Assembly (NCBI GenBank): GCA_903922735.1
Contig: CAIXUZ010000001.1
Span: 1-64,000 of the forward strand
Direction: 5' to 3'
DNA length: 64,000 bases
Source: an uncultured Verrucomicrobia subdivision 3 bacterium
GTDB taxonomy: Bacteria > Verrucomicrobiota > Verrucomicrobiia > Limisphaerales > UBA11358
The notes below the pieces were generated by a model, which worked only from the letters and a program-made list of their open reading frames with translations, searched no databases and was not told where the DNA came from. Within the stretch, counting starts at the first letter, position 1, and the number at the start of each line of letters is the position of its first letter. Positions 1 to 8,231 of the stretch are shown one piece after another. A program made the translations under genes and the position numbers.

Positions 1-80
1 GAGTCACTTTTGGTTATTTTCATGGTGAAAAAAGGTAAAAAGCCGGTTTTTTGCCGTAATTGTAGGATTTTCCGCCGTTT

Positions 81-414
81 GAGGCGCGCCCCCAGCGGTT
101 TTTGCGCACCGAAAAATGCCTCGGGGCGCACCCCAATGGCCTGGGGCGACGGGAAAACCGTCCGGGGCAGAGGGAAAATGGCTGGGGGCAGACCCCGAAT
201 CCCGCGGGCACGACCCCAGCGGCATGGGGCGCACCCCGAATGTTGCGGGGCGCGCCCCCAGGCAAAAGGGCTGCGCCCCGCGGCGCGTTTGGGTGCGGAA
301 AAGCCGCGCGGGGCGCGCCCCATGTCATTTTTCCGCGCCGGAAAACCATCCGGGGCGGACGAAAACTCTGATGCCGGACACCCCAAAGGTAAAGTCGCAC
401 GCCCCGGACGGCGG
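81..414. repeat. Degenerate 21-bp tandem array, GC-rich
   Basis: About sixteen consecutive units of 20-21 bp can be laid end to end here. Many units begin with GGGGCGC.CCCC or a variant (for example at 123, 185, 226, 247 and 310), followed by a more variable, often A-rich half. Because 21 is a multiple of three, every frame gives heptad-like peptides (GAPR... on the minus strand). No frame has a convincing start, ribosome site or family match, so I treat the array as non-coding. The whole 1-596 stretch contains no gene I can support. The function is unknown; it could be a structured RNA, a protein-binding array or a dispersed repeat. Confidence 0.75.
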
Positions 415-491
415 CCGGAGTTGCTGGCGACACGTCCTCCCTCGCCTTGATTTCAATGACGTATGCCGATCCGTTTGCCTGCCAATTTTGA

Positions 492-571
492 GCGGTCGCG
501 CGAAGAACGCGAAGGCGGCGAAGGAAACGCTTTTCCTCTTCGTTTTTTCTTCGCGAACTTCGCGCGACCGC
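492..571. repeat. Long inverted repeat of GCGAAG words
   Basis: The outer arms GCGGTCGCGCGAAG (492-505) and CTTCGCGCGACCGC (558-571) are perfectly complementary. The interior continues with repeated CGCGAAG/GGCGAAGG words on the left and their inverted forms on the right, so the whole 80 bp can fold into one long imperfect hairpin. It lies beyond the terminator of the prepilin-like gene. It resembles the other stutter-word elements of this window (32487, 44697, 54068). Confidence 0.6.
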
Positions 572-596
572 CGGCTTTTCAAATGAGACTGCCAAT

Positions 597-630
597 AAAA
601 AAACGAGGCCATCTTGCGATGGCCTCGTTT
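597..630 (-). terminator. Rho-independent terminator of the prepilin-like gene
   Basis: Read on the minus strand, a perfect 9-bp stem (CGAGGCCAT / ATGGCCTCG, 6-nt loop), extendable with A-T pairs, is followed directly by a run of seven T. It sits 16-49 bp downstream of the stop codon of the minus-strand prepilin-like gene, the expected place. Confidence 0.85.
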
Positions 631-645
631 GCGGATAAAAACGGA

Positions 646-1446
646 TTAGTAAATGAAGTTAAAATACGGCTTGGCCACGGTGGTGTTGGTGCCGAGGGCC
701 ATCGCATCCTTCAACCCCTGAATGGAGAGCTGCTGGACGCTGCCATCAGTCACCAGAATGTTGCCGGCCTTCTGGTGCATATCGCTCGAAGTCCAAGCCA
801 TGTTATATCCGGTATTGGCGTTAATATCCCATTGCCGCATGTGGGGCGGACCCACATTGGGGTCAGCATAGCGGTAGGTGGCCGGGCCATTACCCGCAGT
901 GCCGTTCCCAATACTGGCGTCACCGGTCACAATCATCGCCGGCTCGGATTCCATGGCATCGCCCGCCACAAAATAGCTGATTTTGTTTTGTGTAGTAAAT
1001 GAATTGGCCGTAGCGTTGCCGCCGCCACCCAGAAAATCAGCGTCGGCGAAGTTGGTGGCATAACCTCTGCCAGAGATGTGCATATTGTCACTGGGGCAAA
1101 ACACAACCTTGGGCGTGCTCAATTCGTTGGACATCACCTGAAAGGCTTTGCCGGGCATGTATCCAGCAGTGGGTTGTGTTGCCACATTGGCTACGTTATA
1201 GGCCAGGAAATTTTGCACGCCATTGTAGTTGGTGGCGAGTTGCATGGGGAATTTGTCCCCGTTGTCGCCTTCCCAGATGCGGAAGGCGAGGCCGACCTGC
1301 TTGAGATTGTTGACGCAGCTGATGCGCTGGGCGCGTTTCTTGGCCGCCGCGAGCGCGGGGAGGAGCATGGCGGCGAGAATCGCGATGATCGCGATCACGA
1401 CGAGCAGCTCAATGAGTGTGAATGCTTTTTTATTTTGTGGTTTCAT
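646..1446 (-). CDS. Type IV prepilin-like / pseudopilin secreted protein
   Basis: The N-terminus [18 protein letters not shown], with a run of hydrophobic residues after it, is a class III (prepilin) signal. A short basic leader is cut before Phe by a prepilin peptidase, and the hydrophobic helix anchors the product in the inner membrane or a pseudopilus. After the helix comes a conserved '[31 protein letters not shown]' type block (only short parts quoted: [17 protein letters not shown]), and near the C-terminus [11 protein letters not shown]. This is typical of the very numerous prepilin-type cleavage/methylation proteins of Verrucomicrobia and Planctomycetes (DUF1559-like). A start at 1458 or 1500 is also possible; none has a good ribosome site. 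It stands alone, followed by a terminator. The exact role is unknown. Confidence 0.85.
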   Translation of the reverse strand: MKPQNKKAFTLIELLVVIAIIAILAAMLLPALAAAKKRAQRISCVNNLKQVGLAFRIWEGDNGDKFPMQLATNYNGVQNFLAYNVANVATQPTAGYMPGKAFQVMSNELSTPKVVFCPSDNMHISGRGYATNFADADFLGGGGNATANSFTTQNKISYFVAGDAMESEPAMIVTGDASIGNGTAGNGPATYRYADPNVGPPHMRQWDINANTGYNMAWTSSDMHQKAGNILVTDGSVQQLSIQGLKDAMALGTNTTVAKPYFNFIY

Positions 1447-1500
1447 AATATTGGTCATTGGATGTGATGAGAGCCTATCATTCGCTCCCTCCGGCAACAA

Positions 1501-1516
1501 CTGCCCTTAGGGGCAG
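1501..1516 (-). terminator. Possible weak terminator of the two-component operon
   Basis: A perfect palindrome, CTGCCC-(4 nt)-GGGCAG, lies about 33 bp past the stop codon of the response-regulator gene. It is followed on the minus strand by TTGTTG rather than a clean T-run, so termination activity is uncertain. Confidence 0.35.
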
Positions 1517-1548
1517 CTTTGAGGTTGGGCGCAGGTGAGTCGGAAAAG

Positions 1549-2187
1549 TCACGGTGATTTGTCCCGTTTAAACAAACCGGCTTCCTCCGCCAACCGGGTC
1601 AATTCAGGCGCCGATTGCACCTGCAGCTTTCGCGTCAGATTGGTCCGGTGCAGTTTCACGGTGCGCATGGCGATTCCCAGGTTGGCGCTGATTTGTTTGT
1701 TCATTCCGCCGCGCACCACCTGTTCCAGCACCTCCAGCTCCCGCTCCGACAACCGCTCGAACCGCTCGCGTATTTTTTTCAACCGCTCGCGATCTTTCCG
1801 CTCCTGGGCGCCGCGTTCCAATGCCCGCCGGATGGCGTCCAGCAATTCCTCTTTGGAGCTGTGCTTGGTGATAAAATCCTCGGCGCCGCTGCGCATGGCC
1901 CGCACCGTCTTCGGAAGGTCCAGTTGGGCTGAAATAAAGACGACCGGCAAAGGGTTGGCCGATTTGGCCAGGGCCGCCTGCAATTCCAAACCGTTCAATC
2001 CAGGCATTTGCATATCCGACAGCACACAGCCCGACATTTCCGGGGCCAGCTGCTGGATAAAATTTTCCGCCGATTCAAAAGTCTGCACCGGGTAACCCGA
2101 GGCCCGAAGAAATCGCGAGATTGACTTCAGGAAGGAGGCGTCGTCATCGACAATATAAATTGTCCCTGGCTCAGGTGGGGGAATCAT
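1549..2187 (-). CDS. FixJ/NarL-type response regulator
   Basis: The receiver domain covers about residues 9-125: acidic pocket D14-D16, phospho-acceptor Asp58 in LSDMQMPG, and conserved Lys108 in ITKH. A basic helical linker leads to a LuxR/FixJ helix-turn-helix at about residues 143-205 (LSERELEVLEQVVRG ... RTVKLHRTNLTRKL). It should be a DNA-binding transcription factor switched on by phosphorylation. Its ATG overlaps the stop codon of the upstream histidine kinase (ATGA), so the two are translationally coupled and the kinase is the obvious partner. The regulon is unknown; the neighbouring prepilin-like gene is a possible but unproven target. Confidence 0.92.
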   Translation of the reverse strand: MIPPPEPGTIYIVDDDASFLKSISRFLRASGYPVQTFESAENFIQQLAPEMSGCVLSDMQMPGLNGLELQAALAKSANPLPVVFISAQLDLPKTVRAMRSGAEDFITKHSSKEELLDAIRRALERGAQERKDRERLKKIRERFERLSERELEVLEQVVRGGMNKQISANLGIAMRTVKLHRTNLTRKLQVQSAPELTRLAEEAGLFKRDKSP

Positions 2188-4214
2188 AAATGGTCCGGCA
2201 CGGGTGGCAGGGTGAATTTAAAAACCGCCCCGCGCCGGGCATGGTTTTCGCCACCGATGGTTCCCCCATGCGCATCAATGATTGTTTTTGAAATGGCCAG
2301 TCCCATGCCCATGCCTTCCGGCTTGGTCGTGAAGAACGGTTCGAACAATTGTTTCAATTTGTCCGGCGGAATTCCCGTTCCGCAATCGCTGACCATGACT
2401 TCGATATGCCCGTCTTTTTTGATTTCGGCGCCGATCGTCAATTGTCGCTCGCGCTTCTCAACCATCGCCATCGCCTCGATCCCGTTCAAAATCAGGTTCA
2501 GCAATACTTGCTGCAGATGAATGCGATCGCCGTATACGGGTGGCAGCTTGGGCGGCAGGTTTAAAATCAAATTGACTTCGCGCGCCCGCACATCGGATTC
2601 GGTCAGCGCAACGACCTCATGCAACAGTTCGCCGAGATCCAAAGCTTTAAGTTCGAGGCTGCGACGTTTTAACAACGATCGTAACTGGTCGATCACCCGG
2701 CTGGCGCGCTGGTCGTCCTTGCGGATGTCTTCCAGAATGCTGCGGATTTCCTCCCAATCCGGCGGTTTATTTTTAAGAAATATTTCCGCCGCCTCCGTAT
2801 TTCTCAAAATGGCTCCCAACGGATGGCCCAGCTCATGGGCCAGCATGGAGGTTAACTGCCCCAAAGTCGAAACGCGGGTTATATGCGCGAGCACCATCCG
2901 CTGCTCAAGAATTTCCTGCTCCGCCTCGTGGCGCCGCCTTCGCTGCGCGAGCAATCCGACGATGGTCGCGGTCTGGGTTAGAATCACCGCCAGGGAAAAT
3001 AAAATCAAATTTCTATGCAGGCCCCATAAAGTATCGGGACGGTATCGAATAATGCAATCTCCCGGGACACGATTGTCACTGATGTGCCAATGCTGCAGTG
3101 CGCGCCAGTCCACCATGGGTGTGCCTTTGGTTTCGACTTCCATGGGCACCGATTCAGGTTTGATGCCCCCCATCACCTTGAAAGCCAGTTGTCCGCTACG
3201 CCTGCCGAGGGTTTCTGAATCGGCCACGACTCCGCCGACCACCCCGCTCCCCACCGCCATTCCGCCCATGACATAAATCGGCACGCTGGCCAGCGGTGCC
3301 AGCATTTGAGCAACTTGCGGCGTAGAATAAGGCTCGCCACTCGCATCGCGGTGGAATGAACTCAATAATATGGTGGTGCCGGGCATCAACAGCTTTACGG
3401 TGAGCTGCAATCCGGGCAGCGGTAGATTCGTCCAGAATTTAAACTGGACTCCCTCCAACCCCTGCGCGGTCTTGATAATCCGGCCCAGCGATTTGCGATC
3501 CTCCTCCGAATTGCCGCCAATCACCACCACTTCATGCGTGTCCGGTTGTAAACGCATGATCAAGCCCAGTGTGCCGCGAACATCATAGCGCTGAATAATT
3601 CCGGTGACGCCGAGCTTGCTGATATCATAGGGCACGACCGAATCATTGACGGAGGCGAATACAACCGGCACCTCCGGAAACAATTTATCTGGCAATGCTC
3701 CGGCCAGCGTATAATCCCCGCTCGGAAAAACCATGATCAGGTCGAGATCTTTTTTGGTGTATTTCCGGCCGAGGTAATCTTGAAATATTTTAAAATCTTC
3801 CTTGTCAGAAACATGGCGCGTATAAAGATGCTCTTCAATAAAAATAACATGGTTCGTGCTGAGTTTCTCCAGTTCCATCTGAAACGCCTGTTGCATGGCG
3901 ATGTCACCGGGGGTGTCTCTCCCTTCGCTGAAAAGAATTAAAACCCGCTTGGGATTTAAATCTTTCCGGCCCCGCTTGCTTTGAGCCAGAGCGTCCAGCA
4001 TCCCGAAAGCGGTCAAAGCAAAAATTAAAAACAATACAATGCCCCGCCGGGTGGTTATTAAAAAATTATATTGTGGGCTTCGCAAGCGTAAGAAAAATAC
4101 CCGCCAGGTTCGAACTTTCAAGCTTAACCAATGGCGCCGGCCTTCCAAAACCTCAATGGGCAGTGTCCTGATTTCGGAGCGCGGCTCGGTGAGCCGCAGC
4201 CCGTCGCCCGGCAA
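2184..4214 (-). CDS. Sensor histidine kinase with periplasmic ABC-substrate-binding-like sensor
   Basis: A hydrophobic segment (GIVLFLIFALTAFG) precedes a periplasmic region of about 300 residues that resembles the ABC-transporter substrate-binding (periplasmic-binding-protein-like) fold. A second membrane helix follows (about residues 400-425), then a HisKA helix with His460 (MLAHELGHPLG), and a HATPase domain with N (LILNGIEAM), G1 (DCGTGIP), F (FEPFFTTK) and G2 (GMGMGLAIS) boxes. No PAS or receiver domain is visible. The ATP-grasping C-terminus is complete. The first 18 or so codons of the longest frame lie inside a palindromic repeat (4162-4266), so the true start is probably further in, for example TTG at 4121. 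It is coupled to the response regulator by ATGA overlap. Confidence 0.9.
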   Translation of the reverse strand: MPGDGLRLTEPRSEIRTLPIEVLEGRRHWLSLKVRTWRVFFLRLRSPQYNFLITTRRGIVLFLIFALTAFGMLDALAQSKRGRKDLNPKRVLILFSEGRDTPGDIAMQQAFQMELEKLSTNHVIFIEEHLYTRHVSDKEDFKIFQDYLGRKYTKKDLDLIMVFPSGDYTLAGALPDKLFPEVPVVFASVNDSVVPYDISKLGVTGIIQRYDVRGTLGLIMRLQPDTHEVVVIGGNSEEDRKSLGRIIKTAQGLEGVQFKFWTNLPLPGLQLTVKLLMPGTTILLSSFHRDASGEPYSTPQVAQMLAPLASVPIYVMGGMAVGSGVVGGVVADSETLGRRSGQLAFKVMGGIKPESVPMEVETKGTPMVDWRALQHWHISDNRVPGDCIIRYRPDTLWGLHRNLILFSLAVILTQTATIVGLLAQRRRRHEAEQEILEQRMVLAHITRVSTLGQLTSMLAHELGHPLGAILRNTEAAEIFLKNKPPDWEEIRSILEDIRKDDQRASRVIDQLRSLLKRRSLELKALDLGELLHEVVALTESDVRAREVNLILNLPPKLPPVYGDRIHLQQVLLNLILNGIEAMAMVEKRERQLTIGAEIKKDGHIEVMVSDCGTGIPPDKLKQLFEPFFTTKPEGMGMGLAISKTIIDAHGGTIGGENHARRGAVFKFTLPPVPDHL

Positions 4215-4266
4215 ATCCAGCCGCTGCGGGTCACCGACCCGCGCTCCGTATTCAAATTAGGACACT
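4162..4266. repeat. 105-bp imperfect palindromic element (copy 1)
   Basis: The left arm starts AGTGTCCTGATT and runs to GAGCCGCAGC (4162-4200). The right arm (4219-4266) is its near-complement, ending AATTAGGACACT. Shared core words are GGAGCGCGG and CCGCAGC. A second element with the same core and a similar length is at 60255-60363. It looks like a small non-autonomous palindromic repeat (REP/MITE-like). It overlaps the annotated 5' end of the kinase gene and lies between divergent genes, where it may affect expression. Confidence 0.65.
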
Positions 4267-4323
4267 ACCCCTCAATGCCCGGCATTGACACGGCTGCGCG
4301 CTTGACGAAAACTGTCTTTTCCT

Positions 4324-6432
4324 ATGGCCGAACCCAAAGAAAATTTGCAGATGGAAAAAATCGTGTCGCTGTGCAAGCGGCGGGGCTTCATTTTTCAGTC
4401 GTCGGAAATCTACGGCGGCATCAACGGTTTTTGGGATTACGGCCCGCTCGGCGCCGAGCTCAAGCGCAACGTCAAGGAACTCTGGTGGCACGCCATGACC
4501 CGCCAGCGCGACGACGTCGCCGGCCTCGAAGCCACCATCATCATGTCGCCGAAAATCTGGGAGGCATCCGGCCATGTGGATACGTTTGCGGATATGATGC
4601 GGGAATGTCCACTGACCAAGAAACGAGTTCGCGCCGATCAAGTTGAACCGCAAAGTGGAACTGTGATTCGCTATTCTGGTGCTTATAGTCGCAAACAAGA
4701 TGAAGGAAGCACCGAAGATGAAAAAAAATATTCTCGATTGTTTGACGAATTCGCACCGTCACTTACGAACAAAGAATCAATTACAAAATTGTTCGAAGAC
4801 AATATCAAAGATGACGAGGTGGAAAAGGAGATGGGAAAAATACTTGGTGTGATTCCAGATGGTAATAAGCTCGCATTTTATAGAAAAGTGCTTGCATTGG
4901 GGTTTTCCGAAAAAGTGTTCCAGCCTTTTTCCATATTGCTTCAGCAAGGAAAGCCAATGGAAAGTGCTCGAAAAATCGCAATTCAATATTACACTGAAAA
5001 TGGCTGTTCCAATCCCATTTTATTGGGAGAACGTGTTGATAAAGTTGAAAATTCCGTTGATTTTCATCCTGAAAGTGGCGTGGAGCTTTCAACAGCGCGT
5101 CCTTTCAATTTGATGCTCAAAACCATTACTGGCCCGCTTGATGTTCCACCGCTTGATTTTGATCCAATTACAGATTCGCGGAAGTGGAACGATTGGAAAC
5201 ATTCATTTGAGCAGAGTCAAAAAAACGTCGCCTATCTCCGCCCGGAAACCGCGCAGGCAATTTTCGCGCAGTTCAAGAACGTGCTGGAAACGTCGCGTCA
5301 GAAAGTCCCGTTCGGTATCGCTCAGGTTGGCAAGGCGTTCCGCAACGAAGTCACGCCACGCAATTTTACTTTTCGCTCGCGCGAGTTCGAGCAGATGGAG
5401 CTGGAATTTTTCATCAAGCCGGATGAAGTCATTGAAGCGATTCATGGTTCGGTGTTCAGGGTTCAGGGTTCAGGGCTGGCAAATGCCGAACCGGGAACTC
5501 TGAACCGGGAACCCCAACCCAATTGGGGTTGGGAAGCGTGGCATCAATACTGGGTCGAGGAGCGCGTGCGCTTCTACGAAGGCATCGGCCTGTCCCGCGA
5601 GACGCTGGGTTTTCACATCCAGACCAAGGAAGAGCTGGCGCACTACGCCCGCGCCTGCACGGATATTTTGTTCAAGTTCCCCTTCAGCAAGCAGGACGAG
5701 AGCGGCAACGTGAAGGGCGACGAACTGGAAGGCATCGCCGCGCGCAGCGATTTCGATTTGAGCCAGCACCAGCGTTTCTCCGGCAAGCCGATGGGCGTGT
5801 TTGACGACGAATTGCGCCAGGCGTGGGCGAAGTTGCCGAAAGAAAAGCAGGACGACCTGTGGCGTCGTTACTACGAGCACCGGAAGAATTATCTGACCAA
5901 GTCCGCCCGGCCGGACGAAACGGCGGAGCAGATCCAAAAGCAGGCGACCGACGACGCGAACGGACTGGCCAAGGGCCAATACATCCCGCACGTCATCGAA
6001 CCGAGCGCGGGCGTGGATCGTTTGATTCTCGCACTCATCGCCAATGCCTATTCCGAAACCACCGAAACGGACGCGAAAGGCAAACCCGAGACGACTTACA
6101 CGATGAAGTTCCATCCGCGGGTCGCGCCGATCAAGGTCGGTGTGCTGCCGTTGCTCAAGAACAAGCCGGAGCTGGTGAAGCAAGCCATCGCGGTCCGCGA
6201 CCTGCTGCGTCCGTGGATGAATGTCTATTATGACGACGGCGGCAGCATCGGCAAACGCTATGCCCGTCAGGACGAGGCCGGCACGCCGTTTTGCGTGACG
6301 ATTGATTTCGACACGCTCGGCGAAAAGCCGGAACTGCTCGGCACCGTGACCCTGCGCTACCGCGATGACGGCAAGCAGGAGCGTTTGAAAATTTCCGAAT
6401 TACGCGACTGGCTGTTGGCGCGGGTGCGCTGA
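4324..6432 (+). CDS. glyS: Glycyl-tRNA synthetase (eukaryote/archaeal-type, alpha2)
   Basis: Charges tRNA-Gly in the cytoplasm. The start ...MEKIVSLCKRRGFIFQSS, then YGPLGAELKRN, the class II motif-2 stretch around VGKAFRNE, and the motif-3 stretch around EPSAGVDRLILAL identify the class II GlyRS. The C-terminal anticodon-binding domain follows (APIKVGVLPL ... GKRYARQDEAGTPFC). Two oddities are present. Residues ~100-300 (DNA 4620-5220) are clearly AT-richer than both flanks and lack the CxxC zinc-ribbon cysteines common in this region. And an in-frame stutter-word insertion lies at 5446-5515. At 702 residues it is longer than compact bacterial GlyQS enzymes, consistent with added material. 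The frame is uninterrupted, so it is probably functional. Confidence 0.93.
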   Translation: MAEPKENLQMEKIVSLCKRRGFIFQSSEIYGGINGFWDYGPLGAELKRNVKELWWHAMTRQRDDVAGLEATIIMSPKIWEASGHVDTFADMMRECPLTKKRVRADQVEPQSGTVIRYSGAYSRKQDEGSTEDEKKYSRLFDEFAPSLTNKESITKLFEDNIKDDEVEKEMGKILGVIPDGNKLAFYRKVLALGFSEKVFQPFSILLQQGKPMESARKIAIQYYTENGCSNPILLGERVDKVENSVDFHPESGVELSTARPFNLMLKTITGPLDVPPLDFDPITDSRKWNDWKHSFEQSQKNVAYLRPETAQAIFAQFKNVLETSRQKVPFGIAQVGKAFRNEVTPRNFTFRSREFEQMELEFFIKPDEVIEAIHGSVFRVQGSGLANAEPGTLNREPQPNWGWEAWHQYWVEERVRFYEGIGLSRETLGFHIQTKEELAHYARACTDILFKFPFSKQDESGNVKGDELEGIAARSDFDLSQHQRFSGKPMGVFDDELRQAWAKLPKEKQDDLWRRYYEHRKNYLTKSARPDETAEQIQKQATDDANGLAKGQYIPHVIEPSAGVDRLILALIANAYSETTETDAKGKPETTYTMKFHPRVAPIKVGVLPLLKNKPELVKQAIAVRDLLRPWMNVYYDDGGSIGKRYARQDEAGTPFCVTIDFDTLGEKPELLGTVTLRYRDDGKQERLKISELRDWLLARVR
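5446..5515. repeat. In-frame stutter-word insertion (GTTCAGG) in glyS
   Basis: Three copies of GTTCAGG in tandem are followed, after about 12 nt, by the inverted words GAACCGGGAAC and TGAACCGGGAAC. Together they make an imperfect hairpin-capable unit. In frame it encodes a low-complexity peptide (FRVQGSGLANAEPGTLNREP) at a surface loop between IKPDEVIEAI and the WEAWHQYW segment, where family members have a shorter, variable loop. Confidence 0.65.
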
Positions 6433-6568
6433 AACCTAGATATTCAACGCCCATCGGGCCAGCCGCGTCCGCCGCGGCATTGTTCGGATGTTGTAGCGGC
6501 GTCCCGGCAGAGCGCCGCCATTAGATTGGAGGTTGAGTGTTGGTCTTTAAATGTTTTAATCTCCCCGC

Positions 6569-7537
6569 ATGAACCAGCCCGCCCGCATCTCCTACGCCAT
6601 CATGGCGGCGTTGCTGGTGCTCATCGCCGTGCTGCATCTCGGCACGCTGCTGCTGACGGCGCTGTTTGGATTCTTTGCGTTGCAAGTGTTCAGCTTTGGC
6701 CGGAGCAAGATCCTGGGGGTGTCCATCTATATCCTGATGGTGGCGCTCATCAGCTGGGGGATGATTTATTTTTCGCACCAGGCGTATCTCACCCTGCCCA
6801 GAATCGCGGAAACCACCATCCCCGCCGTCGCGACCTACGCCGAGCAGGAAGGCATCGAACTGCCTTTTTCGGATTATGCGAGCCTGAAAAAACTGGCCAT
6901 CAGCGAGGCGAAGGAGGACGTGGCCGGCTTCGGGCGGCACGCGCGGGCAACGGCGTTCAAGTTCGTGCAACTGCTCATCGGCCTCGTCGTGGCGACGAGC
7001 CTGTTTCTGAGCGCCCGCTGGGGTTCGGAGCACGAGCCGGGCTCGTCCCAGGACAGCCTTTACGCGACGGTGGTGCGGGAATTAAGCCAGCGGTTTCAGA
7101 CGTTCTTCCGCAGTTTCGCCAAGGTCATCGGCGCGCAGATCATCGTCTCTGCCATCAACACGGTGTTGACGTCCGCGTTTTTGCTTTGGAACGGTTACCC
7201 GTATGTCGCGGTCATCACGACGCTGACTTTTTTGTGCGGGCTGCTGCCCATCGTCGGCAATCTCATCAGCAACACCCTGATTGTGTTCGTCGCCTTCACC
7301 CTTTCGCCGCGCATGGCGCTGATGGCGCTGATTTTCCTGATGATCATCCACAAGCTGGAATATTTTCTGAACAGCAAGATCATCGGGGACCGCATCAAAA
7401 ATCCGATGTGGCTCACCCTCATCGGGCTGGTGCTGGGGGAAAAATTGATGGGCGTGCCGGGGATGATTCTGGCGCCGGTGGTGCTGCATTACATCAAAAT
7501 CGAGGCGTCGCAGAACAAAGTCTCGCCGCCGGCGTAA
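6569..7537 (+). CDS. AI-2E family (PerM/YdiK-like) membrane transporter
   Basis: A polytopic inner-membrane protein of 322 residues: two or three N-terminal helices, a soluble stretch at about 80-140, then a helix and a C-terminal bundle. The conserved AI-2E-family C-terminal features are visible: LLPIVGNLISN, then the LEYFLNSKIIGDRI segment, and VLGEKLMGVPGMILAPV at the end. Members of PF01594 have been linked to autoinducer-2 export or Na+/H+ antiport, but the substrate here is unknown. The next gene (DUF2127) starts 6 bp downstream, so the two are probably co-transcribed. Confidence 0.85.
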   Translation: MNQPARISYAIMAALLVLIAVLHLGTLLLTALFGFFALQVFSFGRSKILGVSIYILMVALISWGMIYFSHQAYLTLPRIAETTIPAVATYAEQEGIELPFSDYASLKKLAISEAKEDVAGFGRHARATAFKFVQLLIGLVVATSLFLSARWGSEHEPGSSQDSLYATVVRELSQRFQTFFRSFAKVIGAQIIVSAINTVLTSAFLLWNGYPYVAVITTLTFLCGLLPIVGNLISNTLIVFVAFTLSPRMALMALIFLMIIHKLEYFLNSKIIGDRIKNPMWLTLIGLVLGEKLMGVPGMILAPVVLHYIKIEASQNKVSPPA

Positions 7538-7543
7538 AACCTT

Positions 7544-8107
7544 ATGACCGCCGACGCCCCGCCCGCGCCCAAACCGAATCGCGCCCCCACGCTCCAACTC
7601 ATCGCCGGTTTCAAAATCGGCAAAGGATTCCTGTTGCTGCTGGCGGCGCTGGGCATTTTTGCGCTGGCGGGCAAGGATTTGTCCGATGCGTTCGACGATT
7701 TCCTGCGGCTGATCCAGCTCGATCCGGGGCGGAAAATTTTCATCAACGTCGGCCAGTGGCTGGACACCTTCACCCCGGCGAATGTCAAAGTCATCGCCTC
7801 GGGCACCCTGCTGTTCGGGCTGTTTTTGCTGACCAGCGGCGTCGGCCTGGCCTTGCGCGCCGCCTGGGCCATCTGGCTCGCCATCGGCGAATCGGCCTGC
7901 TTCATCCCCGTTGAAATATTTGAGCTCCTCCGCCGGCGGCTGCCGGCGACGGACGCGCACCGGATGTTCACCCATCCCCGCATCGCCCTCGGCGGGCTGC
8001 TGGCGGCAAATGTGTTCATCGTCTGGTATCTGTTCAAAAACCGGAAACGCCTGTTCCATCATCATCACCCTGTTGCCAAGACCGCCCCGACTGCGCTATC
8101 GCCATGA
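7544..8107 (+). CDS. DUF2127-like integral membrane protein
   Basis: A 187-residue protein with a Pro/Ala-rich N-terminus and about four membrane helices (around residues 18-40, 80-105, 108-125 and 145-165). The opening LIAGFKIGKGFLLLL and the order of helices match the DUF2127 family of unknown function. It ends in a His-rich tail (FHHHHP). It follows the AI-2E transporter gene by 6 bp. Function is not known. Confidence 0.7.
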   Translation: MTADAPPAPKPNRAPTLQLIAGFKIGKGFLLLLAALGIFALAGKDLSDAFDDFLRLIQLDPGRKIFINVGQWLDTFTPANVKVIASGTLLFGLFLLTSGVGLALRAAWAIWLAIGESACFIPVEIFELLRRRLPATDAHRMFTHPRIALGGLLAANVFIVWYLFKNRKRLFHHHHPVAKTAPTALSP

Positions 8108-8231
8108 TTTTGTAACGATTATTTCCTTGCCGCCGCCGCCGCAATGCCTTAATTAACGCCATCTTAAGAAATCGCCAGACGACAGTATTGATGCAATCTA
8201 TCACCGTTCAGTCTCAACCAGAGAGGGTCGC

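Noticed and set aside
20-595. Several overlapping ORFs (up to 191 aa) across the 5' region with heptad-like repeats
   Set aside because: They arise because the 21-bp array is a multiple of three in length and free of stops on both strands. No start context, no family match, several frames open at once.
1-600. CRISPR array
   Set aside because: Units are directly abutting, 21 bp long and degenerate; there are no unique spacers between identical repeats and no cas genes.
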